DNA of 47,359 nucleotides from Solobacterium sp. GTDB lineage: Bacteria > Bacillota_I > Bacilli_A > Erysipelotrichales > Erysipelotrichaceae. Where the stretch lies: positions 1-47,359 of the forward strand of contig JAFWFE010000020.1 of NCBI GenBank assembly GCA_017512555.1. Reading direction: 5' to 3'. Numbering within the stretch: position 1 is the first letter of the stretch; each line of letters begins with the position of its first letter. This document shows positions 32,814 through 42,009 of this stretch, piece by piece. The position numbers were made by a program, and so were the translations under genes. Below the pieces are notes generated by a model. The model ran no database searches. It was not told the DNA's origin and worked only from the letters and a program-made list of their open reading frames with translations.

Positions 32814-34100
32814 TCAGAATCTGATCTCATAATCACGCACATACCATCTGCCGCCATTTGTCCTGATGAGATTTCTTCTCACCGGACTTCCGAGCTGCTT
32901 GCCGTTCTTGTCAAAAGAGACCGTCTGTACAGATGCGTATTCTACTTTATCTCCGTATCGTTCAGCTATACCTTTCTGTTCTTCTGCAGAGAGGAAATAG
33001 GACTCCAGACCACTTTCATCGCTATAACCCTTTACTACCGTAATCTTCGTAGCATCCGGTTGTACTTCTGCATGAACGTACTCTCCGTGTAAGCGCTCCT
33101 GATGCAGATCCCAGTGATACAACAGCAGTGACTCCTGCGTTGGATTCATCCTTCTTTCAGGCTGGATACAATCTACATAAAGGTCATAATTCTTTTCCTT
33201 GATTGCCTGACGGAAGATTTCCACTAATCTTTCGGGTGTGACATCCTCCGGTACGGATTTCTCCGTATACCACCTCTCCTTGTAAGCTTTGACTTCATCC
33301 TCACCGACGAAGTACCCGCTGTTCTCCTGTTCACCGTCATAAAGACCAAGCACATGTCCCGGCACATACAACGCAACCGGGGTAACGACCGGAGCATAGA
33401 CCGGAGCGCCAACCTTGACCTCACCAGCTTCCGGTACCTCCATGGTGATATCTGTGATCTCACCGAACACCGTCCACTTTTCCACTTCCATCATCGTACT
33501 GTCCACCAGTCTCCGGTAACGCTTTACCGCTTCATACGGTCCCAGCCATTTTCTGGTATCGATCCGGATGAAATACATACCTGTGGAGCGCTTTCCCATA
33601 TGGATGTATTCGCCGGTAACACCCATAAACTGATTCATAGGGTACCTGACTTCATCTAAAATGACATACTTTCCTGTCAGTTCATCCATGGATATTTCTC
33701 TTACATCCGGTGCCGGCCAGATTTTTTCTATTGTTTTATCTTTATATTGTGCTACAAGTGTATTCCAGGCTCTTTCACTCTTCTCAGAATAGATTTCTCT
33801 CAACTCTTCCTCATTTTTGAGATACTGAACCATCTCTGCCGTAATCGTAATGAAATTGCCTGTTGCTCCGATGATGCAGGCACGTGCTCTTTCGAAAAGA
33901 TCTTTCACTCTGGGATCCTGTGGTGCAAATTCATTAAGAATCATGATACGTGAGAGTGCATCTTCCTTGGAGCGGAAAATTCCGGTTGCTCCGTTTGCCC
34001 GCTTCACCTCATTCTCAAACTCCTTAAGATAGATATCCGCTTGCTGTATCCTCATCGTGAGATTCGTTGCGTTGACCGAAAAAATCGTTTTATCAACCAT
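32814..34100 (-). CDS. Unrecognised protein, first gene of a two-gene operon
   Basis: I do not recognise this 428-residue protein. It is soluble by appearance. The first 130 residues are helical and charged; the middle has a strand-rich region with PVVTPVALYVPGHVLGLYDG, and the C-terminal 130 residues look like a beta-rich domain ending RWYVRDYEIRF. No catalytic motif is evident. AAAGGAA precedes the ATG. A 304-base spacer with a hairpin lies upstream, so it probably has its own promoter there. Confidence 0.75.
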   Translation of the reverse strand: MVDKTIFSVNATNLTMRIQQADIYLKEFENEVKRANGATGIFRSKEDALSRIMILNEFAPQDPRVKDLFERARACIIGATGNFITITAEMVQYLKNEEELREIYSEKSERAWNTLVAQYKDKTIEKIWPAPDVREISMDELTGKYVILDEVRYPMNQFMGVTGEYIHMGKRSTGMYFIRIDTRKWLGPYEAVKRYRRLVDSTMMEVEKWTVFGEITDITMEVPEAGEVKVGAPVYAPVVTPVALYVPGHVLGLYDGEQENSGYFVGEDEVKAYKERWYTEKSVPEDVTPERLVEIFRQAIKEKNYDLYVDCIQPERRMNPTQESLLLYHWDLHQERLHGEYVHAEVQPDATKITVVKGYSDESGLESYFLSAEEQKGIAERYGDKVEYASVQTVSFDKNGKQLGSPVRRNLIRTNGGRWYVRDYEIRF

Positions 34101-34404
34101 GGTGTATCATTCCTTTCTGATAGATATTATGCCGGTATTCCTGCACTTGCCGGAAAGAAGCGTTGTTAAACTATATTTCCAAATTTATTATAACTCAATT
34201 GCTTCCGGGTTAATAAAGGCCTTTTTGAGCACTTGAAAAGTCGGCATATTTTTTTGCCGACCTTCTCTTTTTGCAGACTATACTTCCTGTCCCTGACAGT
34301 TTTGCCTATCAGCAGAAAAGGATTCGCAGATATATCATATTTTATTGGAATATATTGTATACTCTTACACAATTACACATATTTCCGTATGCCGGAAATC
34401 CTTC
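34101..34404. other. Intergenic region with a hairpin
   Basis: The only clear element in this AT-rich spacer is the hairpin GTCGGCA/TGCCGAC at 34240-34261. It is followed on the minus strand by TTTTCAAG and on the plus strand by a T-rich run, and probably ends the MATE transcript. The rest should hold the promoter of the two-gene operon, but no convincing -35/-10 pair stood out. Confidence 0.5.
34240..34261 (-). terminator. Terminator-like hairpin after the MATE gene
   Basis: A perfect seven-base-pair stem GTCGGCA/TGCCGAC with an A/T-rich eight-base loop is followed by TTTTC on the minus strand. It lies about 140 bases after the MATE stop codon. Confidence 0.5.
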
Positions 34405-35757
34405 TTATCCATGTACAGCTTCCAGCGCAAACTTCTTTTCCAGTTTCTTCTTACAGATCAGATAAGCCGGTAAGGCAAAGGCTGCGGTAAAGACCCACGC
34501 CAGTGTATTTGCGAAACATACACCGGTAAAGCCAAACGGTCCTGCCAGTACCCAGCACGCGAACATCCGTCCAAGTACTTCGGTCATTCCTGTTACCAGA
34601 CTGACCATCGGGTATCCCATACCCTGAATGATTCCCGGTGTACAAGTCGCTGGTCCAAGTACCGTAAAGCCAATCACGTTGATCAGATTCGCCAGATAAC
34701 CAAGTTCAATGACCTCCACCGGGGGATTCTCCACAAACAGTGCCACAAACGAACGTCCGAAGAAGATCGAAATCAACAGGTCTATACATGTTATACCGAG
34801 ATCCAGCAGGATGGCGGCGCGCAGACCCTGGGACACACGATCCAGACGGCGGGCACCGATATTCTGTCCGGCAAACGGTGATACTGCCTGGTTCACTGCC
34901 ATGATCGGAGAGGACAAAATCCCATACATTTTTCCTGAGGCGACCATTCCCGCAATTGCGTATGTCCCAAGTCCGTTGACCGCATACTGCAGGATTGCTG
35001 CCCCGGCCGCAATGATCGAACTGCGAATCCCCATGGGTAAGCCGTAACGCAGAGTTTCTTTCGTCAGTGTATGACTTTCATCCCAGGACTGCCTGTTGAT
35101 ATGCAGGATCGGCAGGTTGCGCCGGATATGGATCAGACAGGCAAAGCCGGAAGTCGCCTGGGCAATCACTGTAGCCAGAGCTGCCCCGCGTACGCCAAGA
35201 CCCAGCCAGAGGATAAATACCAGATCCAGTACGATATTCAGGAGTGACGCGAATACCAACATTAAGAATGGTGTACGGCTGTCTCCCAGGGAACGTATAC
35301 AGCTTGCAGAGTAGTTATAGACCATGGTAAACGGTACGCCGAGGATGATCACCAGGATATACGCATGCGCAAAGGGGAAGATCTCTGCCGGTGTGTTCAG
35401 CGCGTGCAGGATCGGACCGATAGACAAAGCCATGATCGTGGTTCCGCACAATACGATGATCATCGCCAGACGTATGCCGGCGGACAAATATCTGCGGACC
35501 ATCTCGTAACGCTTCCCTCCGAAGTTCTGCGCTACCGGTATACAGAAACCGTTGCACAAGCCGCCGAAGAACCAGATCACCAGGTTGGAGAAGATGGAAG
35601 TAGCGCCGACACCCGCAAGCTGATTCAATCCTAGGAAACGTCCGACAATGACCGTATCCGCTACACTGTAAAATTGTTGGAACAGGATCCCCAGCCAGAC
35701 CGGGAAAGCGAATTTCAGAATATGTTTCAAGGGTGATCCCTGCGTCATATTGTTCAT
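34405..35757 (-). CDS. MATE family efflux transporter
   Basis: The 450-residue protein has the twelve hydrophobic segments of multidrug and toxin extrusion transporters and the opening GSPLKHILKFAFPVWLGILFQQFY with VADTVIVGRFLG, a family hallmark. It should export cationic drugs or metabolites with sodium or protons. The substrate is not predictable. It is transcribed in the same direction as the mnmG unit but separated by a hairpin. Confidence 0.92.
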   Translation of the reverse strand: MNNMTQGSPLKHILKFAFPVWLGILFQQFYSVADTVIVGRFLGLNQLAGVGATSIFSNLVIWFFGGLCNGFCIPVAQNFGGKRYEMVRRYLSAGIRLAMIIVLCGTTIMALSIGPILHALNTPAEIFPFAHAYILVIILGVPFTMVYNYSASCIRSLGDSRTPFLMLVFASLLNIVLDLVFILWLGLGVRGAALATVIAQATSGFACLIHIRRNLPILHINRQSWDESHTLTKETLRYGLPMGIRSSIIAAGAAILQYAVNGLGTYAIAGMVASGKMYGILSSPIMAVNQAVSPFAGQNIGARRLDRVSQGLRAAILLDLGITCIDLLISIFFGRSFVALFVENPPVEVIELGYLANLINVIGFTVLGPATCTPGIIQGMGYPMVSLVTGMTEVLGRMFACWVLAGPFGFTGVCFANTLAWVFTAAFALPAYLICKKKLEKKFALEAVHG

Positions 35758-35800
35758 GGTAAGCCTCTTTCTGTTGTGCAGACTGCCGTTTAGATAGAAG

Positions 35801-35823
35801 TGCCCTGATGATCGATCAGGGCA
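35801..35823 (-). terminator. Hairpin after the ThyX-like gene
   Basis: A perfect nine-base-pair stem TGCCCTGAT/ATCAGGGCA with a five-base loop lies 28 bases after the stop at 35851. The T-tract behind it on the minus strand is poor (CTTCTATCT). Confidence 0.5.
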
Positions 35824-35850
35824 TTTAAGCAGGGATTTGTGATGACAGAG

Positions 35851-36483
35851 TTACTTCTGTGTGTTGGTGATAAATTCGGAATACGGCAGGGTCTCGATCC
35901 ACTTACAGAATGTACGCCATTCCGGAAGACGATGATCTTTACGCTGGATATACATAGTCTTCAGCTGACGGTAGTTTGTTGTCATTCTTGCGGTAATCTT
36001 GAATCCTGCAGGATTGGAGTATAGGATCTCCAGATATCTGCGGGTCAGGTCCTGCCGGAGTTCGGAGGTATCCTGTCCCTCTTCTTGTTTCTTCTTCAGG
36101 GTATTCTGGAGTTCGTTGTACTCTCTGACTTTTTCTTTCATGATCTCGATGATCCGGGGATCGGTATATTCGATATAAGCCTTGTCCAGATCAAACTTGG
36201 TGATCCTGTGCATTGTACTCTGCGAACTGACAAAGTCAAAGAAGTGATAACGTTCCGCTTCCACCCATGCCTTATTGGTAAAGGTCAGGTCAAACTGCAC
36301 GATGATTCCGTTCATGAAGTTATCGTGTCCGCTGCCCATCGGTGAGTTGGCCAGCCGGTGTGTGGTTTCGGTGATCGTTCCGTCAATGGCGTTCACATCA
36401 ACTGCCATGGAGAACTTGGCACCACGTACAGAATCCTCCAGACCATATACATTCACATTATTTACTACATCTTCAATTTTCAT
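35851..36483 (-). CDS. Hypothetical protein, possibly ThyX-fold
   Basis: The 210-residue protein is not a member of a family I can name with certainty. The stretch FDFVSSQSTMHRITKFDL and the later ITARMTTNYRQLKTMYIQRKDH followed by LPEWRTFC recall the layout of flavin-dependent thymidylate synthase (a histidine/arginine region, then NxRxLxxFxxxR and a W-E/R segment). The ThyX signature RHRRxSxNExSxRY itself is missing. It overlaps the end of mnmG by 11 bases, so it belongs to the recR-mnmG operon. It may be a divergent ThyX-like protein with another role. Confidence 0.6.
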   Translation of the reverse strand: MKIEDVVNNVNVYGLEDSVRGAKFSMAVDVNAIDGTITETTHRLANSPMGSGHDNFMNGIIVQFDLTFTNKAWVEAERYHFFDFVSSQSTMHRITKFDLDKAYIEYTDPRIIEIMKEKVREYNELQNTLKKKQEEGQDTSELRQDLTRRYLEILYSNPAGFKITARMTTNYRQLKTMYIQRKDHRLPEWRTFCKWIETLPYSEFITNTQK

Positions 36484-38356
36484 CCTTCTTCTCCTTCTGC
36501 CTGTGTTTCAAAGCGATTGCCAGTACCGCGATATCTGCCGGGTTTACACCGGAGATCCGGGATGCCTGCCCTACCGTTGCCGGTTTGTATTCCTTGAGTT
36601 TCTGTCTGCCTTCCAGTGACAGATTATCGACTTCATCGTAATTGAACTCCGTACTGAGTTTCTGTACTTCCAGTTTCTTCAGTTTCTCTGCTTCTCTTCT
36701 GGCTTTTTCGATATATCCTTCGTATTTGATATCGATATCACACTTCTCTGCCAGAGCTTCATCGGTGTCCATACCAATCGTTTCCAGTAATTCATGCGTT
36801 GTGACATGAGGGCGTTTCACCAGACTGATTCCGTTGATTCCGATCTGTTCGTCATCGTCATAACCAGCGTTTCTCAGGTATTCTGCAGTCTGCGCGTCCC
36901 TGGTGCTGAAGCGGGTATTCCGCAGGGTATCCTTGAGTTCCTGCAGGGTTTCCTGTCTGCGCAGGTATTTCCGGTAACGTTCTTCGCTGACCAGGCCGAT
37001 ACGGTATCCCTTGTCGATCAGGCGTTCTTCCGCGTTGTCATGTCTCAGTAACAGGCGGAATTCTGCCCTGCTGGTGAGTAAGCGGTAAGGTTCCAGGGTG
37101 CCTTTGGTGGTCAGGTCATCGATCAGCACACCGATGTAGGCTTCATCTCTGCTTAAGATCAAGGGTTCTTTTTCCTCGAGTTTCTGTATGGCGTTGATGC
37201 CGGCGAGGATTCCCTGTCCGGCCGCTTCTTCGTATCCGGAGGTACCGTTCACTTGTCCTGCCGTGAAGAGGTTACGGATGATCTTGGACTCCAAGGATGG
37301 TTTCATCTGGATCGGATCAATCGCGTCATACTCGATTGCGTAGGCGTATTTCTTGATCACGCAGTGTTCAAAGCCGGGCAATGTGTGTGTCATCTGTTCC
37401 TGTACGTCTCTGGGCAGTGATGTGGAGAATCCCTGGACGTAGGTCGTATCCAGAGATCGTGATTCCGGTTCCAGGAATAACAGGTGTCTGGGTTTGTCCT
37501 TGAAGCGCACAAGTTTGTCTTCTATTGACGGACAGTACCGCGGGCCTACGCCTTTGACAACACCGGAATACATGCTGGATTTGTGCAGATTAGCCATGAT
37601 AATCTCATGTGTTTCCGCGGTGGTATGTGTCATATAACAGGGTACTTGTTGGTCAAAGGGAAGAATCTTTTCCGTATCTTCCGAGAAATGCAGGAATTGG
37701 TCTGTACCAGGTTCCAAGGTTGTCTTGGAGAAGTCGATGGAGTTGGTGTAGACACGGGGTGGTGTACCGGTTTTCAGGCGGAAGGTCTTCAGTCCTGCCT
37801 GACGCAGGGATTCGGATAATAAGCCTGTGGTTGGTTCAAGATCCGGTCCTCCAGGTTTCACTTCATCACTGATCATGTTTACACCGGCCATGTATGTGCC
37901 TGTCGTCAGGATGACTGCCCGGGAAATAATCCGGGATCCGTCTGCCAGTTCCACGCCTTTTACCGTATCTCCTTCAATGATCAGGGAAGTCGTCATCGCT
38001 TCCATGACGGTGAGATTCGGGGTGTGCAGACATACTTCCTGCATGCGTTTACTATAAGCGAGCTTGTCGGATTGTACACGCAGAGCACGTACTCCGGGGC
38101 CTTTGGCACTGTTGAGCATCTTGAACTGGAGAGCGGTGATATCCGCAGTTCTGGGCATTTCCCCGCCCAGGGCATCGATTTCACGGACAACGATTCCCTT
38201 GGCTGGCCCGCCTACCGACGGATTACACGGCATTTTCCCGATATTCTCTATACTCAGGGTCAATAAAAGCGTGGGATGAGATAATCTGGCACAAGCCAGT
38301 GCTGCCTCGATCCCCGCATGTCCTCCTCCGATAACGATGACATCAAAATCACTCAT
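36473..38356 (-). CDS. mnmG: tRNA uridine-5-carboxymethylaminomethyl modification enzyme MnmG (GidA)
   Basis: The 627-residue flavoprotein has the FAD-binding start VIVIGGGHAGIEAALA, the family motif IGKMPCNPSVGGPAKGI and the C-terminal helical domain (ITTHELLETIG-like region, EIKYEGYI). With MnmE it installs the cmnm5 group on wobble uridine 34. Full length. In Bacillus it stands beside rsmG; here it is 13 kb away, in the recR operon, overlapping the genes on both sides by a few bases. Confidence 0.96.
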   Translation of the reverse strand: MSDFDVIVIGGGHAGIEAALACARLSHPTLLLTLSIENIGKMPCNPSVGGPAKGIVVREIDALGGEMPRTADITALQFKMLNSAKGPGVRALRVQSDKLAYSKRMQEVCLHTPNLTVMEAMTTSLIIEGDTVKGVELADGSRIISRAVILTTGTYMAGVNMISDEVKPGGPDLEPTTGLLSESLRQAGLKTFRLKTGTPPRVYTNSIDFSKTTLEPGTDQFLHFSEDTEKILPFDQQVPCYMTHTTAETHEIIMANLHKSSMYSGVVKGVGPRYCPSIEDKLVRFKDKPRHLLFLEPESRSLDTTYVQGFSTSLPRDVQEQMTHTLPGFEHCVIKKYAYAIEYDAIDPIQMKPSLESKIIRNLFTAGQVNGTSGYEEAAGQGILAGINAIQKLEEKEPLILSRDEAYIGVLIDDLTTKGTLEPYRLLTSRAEFRLLLRHDNAEERLIDKGYRIGLVSEERYRKYLRRQETLQELKDTLRNTRFSTRDAQTAEYLRNAGYDDDEQIGINGISLVKRPHVTTHELLETIGMDTDEALAEKCDIDIKYEGYIEKARREAEKLKKLEVQKLSTEFNYDEVDNLSLEGRQKLKEYKPATVGQASRISGVNPADIAVLAIALKHRQKEKKDEN

Positions 38357-39254
38357 GATTAAAATATTCAGTCAATCTCTGTATTTCTTCTTCGTCTTCA
38401 TTACAGAGTACCTGGAATTCCATGTGTTTTACCGGCAGGTTCCTCTGTTTCATCTGTAGTTTATATAATGTCAGTTTCCCGAAGAATTCTCTCTTTCTAA
38501 GGGCATAATTCCGGCTTTGTGAGACAAACGGCACCGTAATCTTCACCTGGTCATCTTCAATCTCAATGATATCCGTACGGCTTCCGCGGATCAGTTCTCC
38601 GGGATTGTTTTTCAGGTATTCCTTTGCGAGCTTGTTTGCGGCTGCGCTTTCCTTTTCGGTGTACGCTGTCTTTCCGATCTGCTTGTTTATCAGGGTCAGC
38701 TGGTGGCGTATCTCATCCTTACGGAAGATATTCTCCGGTTCACTGATTTCCGGAGCACTCCAGATATCGATGCCTACGTCTTCCGCTACCTTGAGGATCT
38801 TTACGGTTGTGGCAGGATCTTCCTGATCCAGATAGTAATAGCTTTCCAGTTTCGGGGAGATTCTGAGTCCCACTTCTTCGGGATATACCGGTCCCAGGAA
38901 AAAGACTACATCTTCTAACTGCAGACAGCTCATTCGTTCGGGAATGGGTTTATCCTTGGCAGCTTTGCGTATCGCTTCCTCCATCTGAGCCAGTGTATCA
39001 TAGCCGTTGGCATTCCCGTATTTCTTCCACATCGCTTCCAGGGACATGGATTGAGAAGAGACATAGTGCGCATATCCGACAAAGCCTTTCTTCCGGCTGT
39101 TGTTCGGACGGGTATAGAAAAACAGCAGTTCACCGGGATGGAAGTTGGTAAACTCCTTATGACTGGTCAGACGCCAGAAATTGATCCGGCGGTTTCCGCA
39201 TAACCGGTGATACTCAATCATCTTCTCATCTGTTACATAGGCTATAGAACTCAT
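38349..39254 (-). CDS. PUA/EVE-like domain protein of unknown function
   Basis: The protein of about 301 residues opens with a segment that resembles EVE/PUA-like folds: INFWRLTSHKEFTNFHPGELLFFYTRP, then KGFVGYAHYVSSQSM and VVFFLGPVY. Such domains bind modified bases or RNA. The C-terminal half is charged and unrecognised. The start ATG at 39254 follows the recR stop immediately (TGATATG); a GTG three codons earlier is also possible. It overlaps mnmG by eight bases. Its place between recR and mnmG suggests an RNA- or DNA-related task, which is inference. Confidence 0.68.
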   Translation of the reverse strand: MSSIAYVTDEKMIEYHRLCGNRRINFWRLTSHKEFTNFHPGELLFFYTRPNNSRKKGFVGYAHYVSSQSMSLEAMWKKYGNANGYDTLAQMEEAIRKAAKDKPIPERMSCLQLEDVVFFLGPVYPEEVGLRISPKLESYYYLDQEDPATTVKILKVAEDVGIDIWSAPEISEPENIFRKDEIRHQLTLINKQIGKTAYTEKESAAANKLAKEYLKNNPGELIRGSRTDIIEIEDDQVKITVPFVSQSRNYALRKREFFGKLTLYKLQMKQRNLPVKHMEFQVLCNEDEEEIQRLTEYFNHE

Positions 39255-39255
39255 A

Positions 39256-39855
39256 TCAGCCACCCATTTTTCTTCTGTCTGTGAGTGCGTGTGTCAAAGT
39301 GATCTCATCCGCATAATCCAAAAGACCTCCGGATGGAATGCCGTGGGCAATCCGTGTGACCAGGACATCCGGGGCGGTCTGCGCCAGTAATCGTGACAGG
39401 TACATGGCGGTGGTTTCTCCGTCCAGGGTTGCGCTGGTGGCCAGAATGATCTCTTCGGCGTCTTTTGCGCGTTCCGTCAGGGAATCGATATTCAGATCTT
39501 CCGGCAGGATCCCCTTTCCTGAGGAAATCAGACCGTTCAGCACATGGTATACCCCCTGGTATTCTCCGGTTCTTTCCATGGCCAGGATATCTTTCGCCGA
39601 TTGGACGACAAAGATCTGCCGGTGGTTGCGTGTTGTGTCTCGGCAGATATCACATTCTTCCTCTTCAGAGAGATTCCCGCAGATCCGGCAGTGCTTCAGT
39701 TTCTGCTTGACGTCCAGAAGTGCCTGGGCAAATTCCGTGACATCTTCCGTATCGCTTTCGCTGATCAGTAAGGCATAGCGTTCTGCGGTCTTTTCTCCTA
39801 CACCGGGTAATCTGCGGAATTGTTCGATCAGTTTGATCAGACTGGAAGGATACAT
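39256..39855 (-). CDS. recR: Recombination mediator RecR
   Basis: The 199-residue protein has the N-terminal helix-hairpin-helix (FRRLPGVGEKTAERYAL), the four-cysteine zinc finger (CRICGNL and CDICRD, residues about 57-72) and a Toprim domain (VVQSAKDILAMERTGEYQGVYHVL). With RecO it loads RecA on gapped DNA. It lies one base after ebfC, the conserved dnaX-ebfC-recR order. Confidence 0.96.
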   Translation of the reverse strand: MYPSSLIKLIEQFRRLPGVGEKTAERYALLISESDTEDVTEFAQALLDVKQKLKHCRICGNLSEEEECDICRDTTRNHRQIFVVQSAKDILAMERTGEYQGVYHVLNGLISSGKGILPEDLNIDSLTERAKDAEEIILATSATLDGETTAMYLSRLLAQTAPDVLVTRIAHGIPSGGLLDYADEITLTHALTDRRKMGG

Positions 39856-39856
39856 C

Positions 39857-40174
39857 TTACAGTCCCGGGAAACCCGCTCCCTGTGAAAATACTCCGAGCT
39901 TTTCTTCGCGGTCGCTGTTGACTTTGTCCAGCGCGTCGTTGAAGGCGATCACAAGCATATCCTGGAGGATTTCCTTATTCCCGGGATCCATCAGTTCATC
40001 CGCAATCTCTACGACCTGGACTTCCGTATCACCGTTCATCTTTACGGTTACACCTTCAGCTCCGCCGCTGTTTCCGGTATAGATCGTTTCGGATAATTCA
40101 CCCTGGATCTTCATCATTTCGTTCTGCATCTGTTGTGCCTGTTTCATCAGGGAATCGAAATCAAAATTACTCAT
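39857..40174 (-). CDS. ebfC: Nucleoid-associated protein EbfC/YbaB
   Basis: The 105-residue protein matches the YbaB/EbfC family: MKQAQQMQNEMMKIQGELSE at the start, then MNGDTEVQVVEI. It forms a DNA-binding dimer with coiled-coil tweezers. It lies between dnaX and recR, overlapping the dnaX end by eight bases, as in most bacteria. Confidence 0.95.
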   Translation of the reverse strand: MSNFDFDSLMKQAQQMQNEMMKIQGELSETIYTGNSGGAEGVTVKMNGDTEVQVVEIADELMDPGNKEILQDMLVIAFNDALDKVNSDREEKLGVFSQGAGFPGL

Positions 40175-41939
40175 CTTCTTCTATTACCTCTACGATATCT
40201 GCTCCGAAGAGTTCAATCAGCTGATCTTCCGGTCGTGAGGCCTCTCCTTCCTTGTTTTCCTGAATCGTATATCTTTGTATGTTTTTTGCGGATGGCAGTG
40301 ACTGCGTCTTACGGCGCTGGATGTATTCTGCGACTGCCTTGTCGTAGTTTTCCTTCGTGACTGCGTAGATCATCTTATCCAGCTGATTGTCTTTCAGATA
40401 CAGGTATAATTCCTTGTTAAAAAGGGTTTCGTTGATCGTATTGACGACTGCCTGCGCCGGGTTGCCCATCAGCAGTGCATCCGGACAGCTTGCGTACAGT
40501 TCCAGCTGGGTTAGTGCAGCAATATATTTGTTCATGACCAGGACGTTGGTGATATTTCCCAGACGTACCAGGTCTTTGGCTTTTTCTTCTTTTGTGCACT
40601 GGACGAGGATACTCAGGATGTCTTCTACCTGCATATTCAGGATCTGCGGGGATTCTTGTACAGGCTGCGGTACCGGTGGTTCTTCCGGAACCGGCGGCGT
40701 TTCTGTCTCTTCTTCCGGAACAGCCTCAATTACCGGTTCTTCCGGGATGATCTGCACAGGAATCTCCTGCTTTACCGGTTCTGCGGGCTTCGGCTCTGCC
40801 GGCTTCGGTTCGGCTGGCTTTGACTGTACAGGTTCGGCCGGGACAGGCTGTATCCGTTTCACCGGGGTTTCCGGCATCATTTTCAGACAGGCGATTTCGA
40901 AGACATTGACCGCGGATTGTGCGGTTTTATAGCGTTCGGAAGCTTCCATCAGCGTCTCGGTCATACTCAGAAGTTGTCTGGATGTGCCGAGGGAAGCGAT
41001 GATCTGCGCCTGTTTCGCGTTTAATGTCCTGAGCAGGTTTTCCTTCTGTACTGCCTGGTAGATCATGCCGTCTTTCAGGGCATTGATCAGATCACCGGTC
41101 AGGCGCTTGATATCCATGCCTGAATGTTCATAGCCTTTGATCCGGGTCAGGATCTCTTCTACATTACCGGCAAAGATTTCCTGGATAAATTCGAGCTTTT
41201 CCCCGGTGGAGGCCAGACCGTAGATTTCGTTGATCTTGTCTTCGGTGATATCTCCCAGGGCATAGGCATTGGCCTGGTCCAGCATACTCAGGGCATCACG
41301 CATACCGCCGTCTGCCAGTTCCGCGAGTTTTTCCGCGGCTTTTTCTTCGAGACGGATGTGTTCCTGTGACGCAATACGCAGTAAGTGTTCGGAAATCTGG
41401 TGTACCGGCACTTTGGTAAAGTCAAAGCGCTGGCAGCGGGAGATGATCGTACTCAGAAGCTTCTGGGGATCTGTCGTTGCCAGAATAAAGATGACGTGTT
41501 CCGGGGGTTCTTCCAGGGTTTTTAATAAAGCGCTGGCGGCAGAGGAAGATAACTGGTGTACCTCATCGATGATATAGATCTTATATCTGCCCATCATCGG
41601 GGATAATCTGGCGCGTTCGATCAAAGAACGGATATCTTCGACATGAGTTTCGTTTGCTGCGTTGATTTCCACAATATCCGGGTGGTTATTGTCGGATGCG
41701 GCCTGACAGTTTGCGCAGTGTTCACATGGCGCGTGTGCCTGGTCTTCGCAGTTTACCGCTTTGGCCAGAAGTCTCGCCATGGTCGTTTTTCCTGTACCGC
41801 GGGGACCGCAAAACAAGTACGCATGACCGACTTTCCCCTCTTTCAGGGCATTCCGGATCGAACGTACGATATATTCCTGACCGACGACTTCTTCAAATGT
41901 TTTGGAACGGTATTTCTGATAGAGCGCTATTTTGCCCAT
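40167..41939 (-). CDS. dnaX: DNA polymerase III subunits gamma/tau
   Basis: The 590-residue clamp-loader subunit has Walker A GPRGTGKTT near residue 45, the four-cysteine zinc module that includes CEHCANCQ, the IIDEVHQLS Walker B and the SRC sensor (IISRCQRFDF). After about residue 360 comes a proline-rich linker with repeated KPAEP units, then a tau-like C-terminal domain. No slippery A-run for a programmed frameshift was noticed. A -10 TATAAT at 41960-41965 lies in front. Confidence 0.96.
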   Translation of the reverse strand: MGKIALYQKYRSKTFEEVVGQEYIVRSIRNALKEGKVGHAYLFCGPRGTGKTTMARLLAKAVNCEDQAHAPCEHCANCQAASDNNHPDIVEINAANETHVEDIRSLIERARLSPMMGRYKIYIIDEVHQLSSSAASALLKTLEEPPEHVIFILATTDPQKLLSTIISRCQRFDFTKVPVHQISEHLLRIASQEHIRLEEKAAEKLAELADGGMRDALSMLDQANAYALGDITEDKINEIYGLASTGEKLEFIQEIFAGNVEEILTRIKGYEHSGMDIKRLTGDLINALKDGMIYQAVQKENLLRTLNAKQAQIIASLGTSRQLLSMTETLMEASERYKTAQSAVNVFEIACLKMMPETPVKRIQPVPAEPVQSKPAEPKPAEPKPAEPVKQEIPVQIIPEEPVIEAVPEEETETPPVPEEPPVPQPVQESPQILNMQVEDILSILVQCTKEEKAKDLVRLGNITNVLVMNKYIAALTQLELYASCPDALLMGNPAQAVVNTINETLFNKELYLYLKDNQLDKMIYAVTKENYDKAVAEYIQRRKTQSLPSAKNIQRYTIQENKEGEASRPEDQLIELFGADIVEVIEEDE

Positions 41940-41959
41940 AGAGACTCCTTTACTTGAAA

Positions 41960-41965
41960 ATTATA
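41960..41965 (-). promoter_or_regulatory. -10 of the dnaX operon
   Basis: TATAAT on the minus strand lies 20 bases upstream of the dnaX ATG. A -35 was not obvious. AAAGGAG serves as the ribosome binding site. Confidence 0.45.
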
Positions 41966-42009
41966 ACAAAACAAAGGGTTTTCCTTAAGCGTTTTCCGCG
42001 GATTACCCT

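Noticed and set aside
20257..39880. Possible Noc boxes (ATTTCCCGGGAAAT-like sequences at 22830, 24676, 29212 and 37914)
   Set aside because: None is perfect; the best match 12 of 14 positions, and about eight CCCGGG hexamers are expected by chance in this length and composition, close to what is seen.
40680..40870. Repetitive proline-rich stretch in dnaX as a separate repeat or CRISPR-like array
   Set aside because: It encodes KPAEP-type linker repeats in frame within tau; there are no regular spacers.
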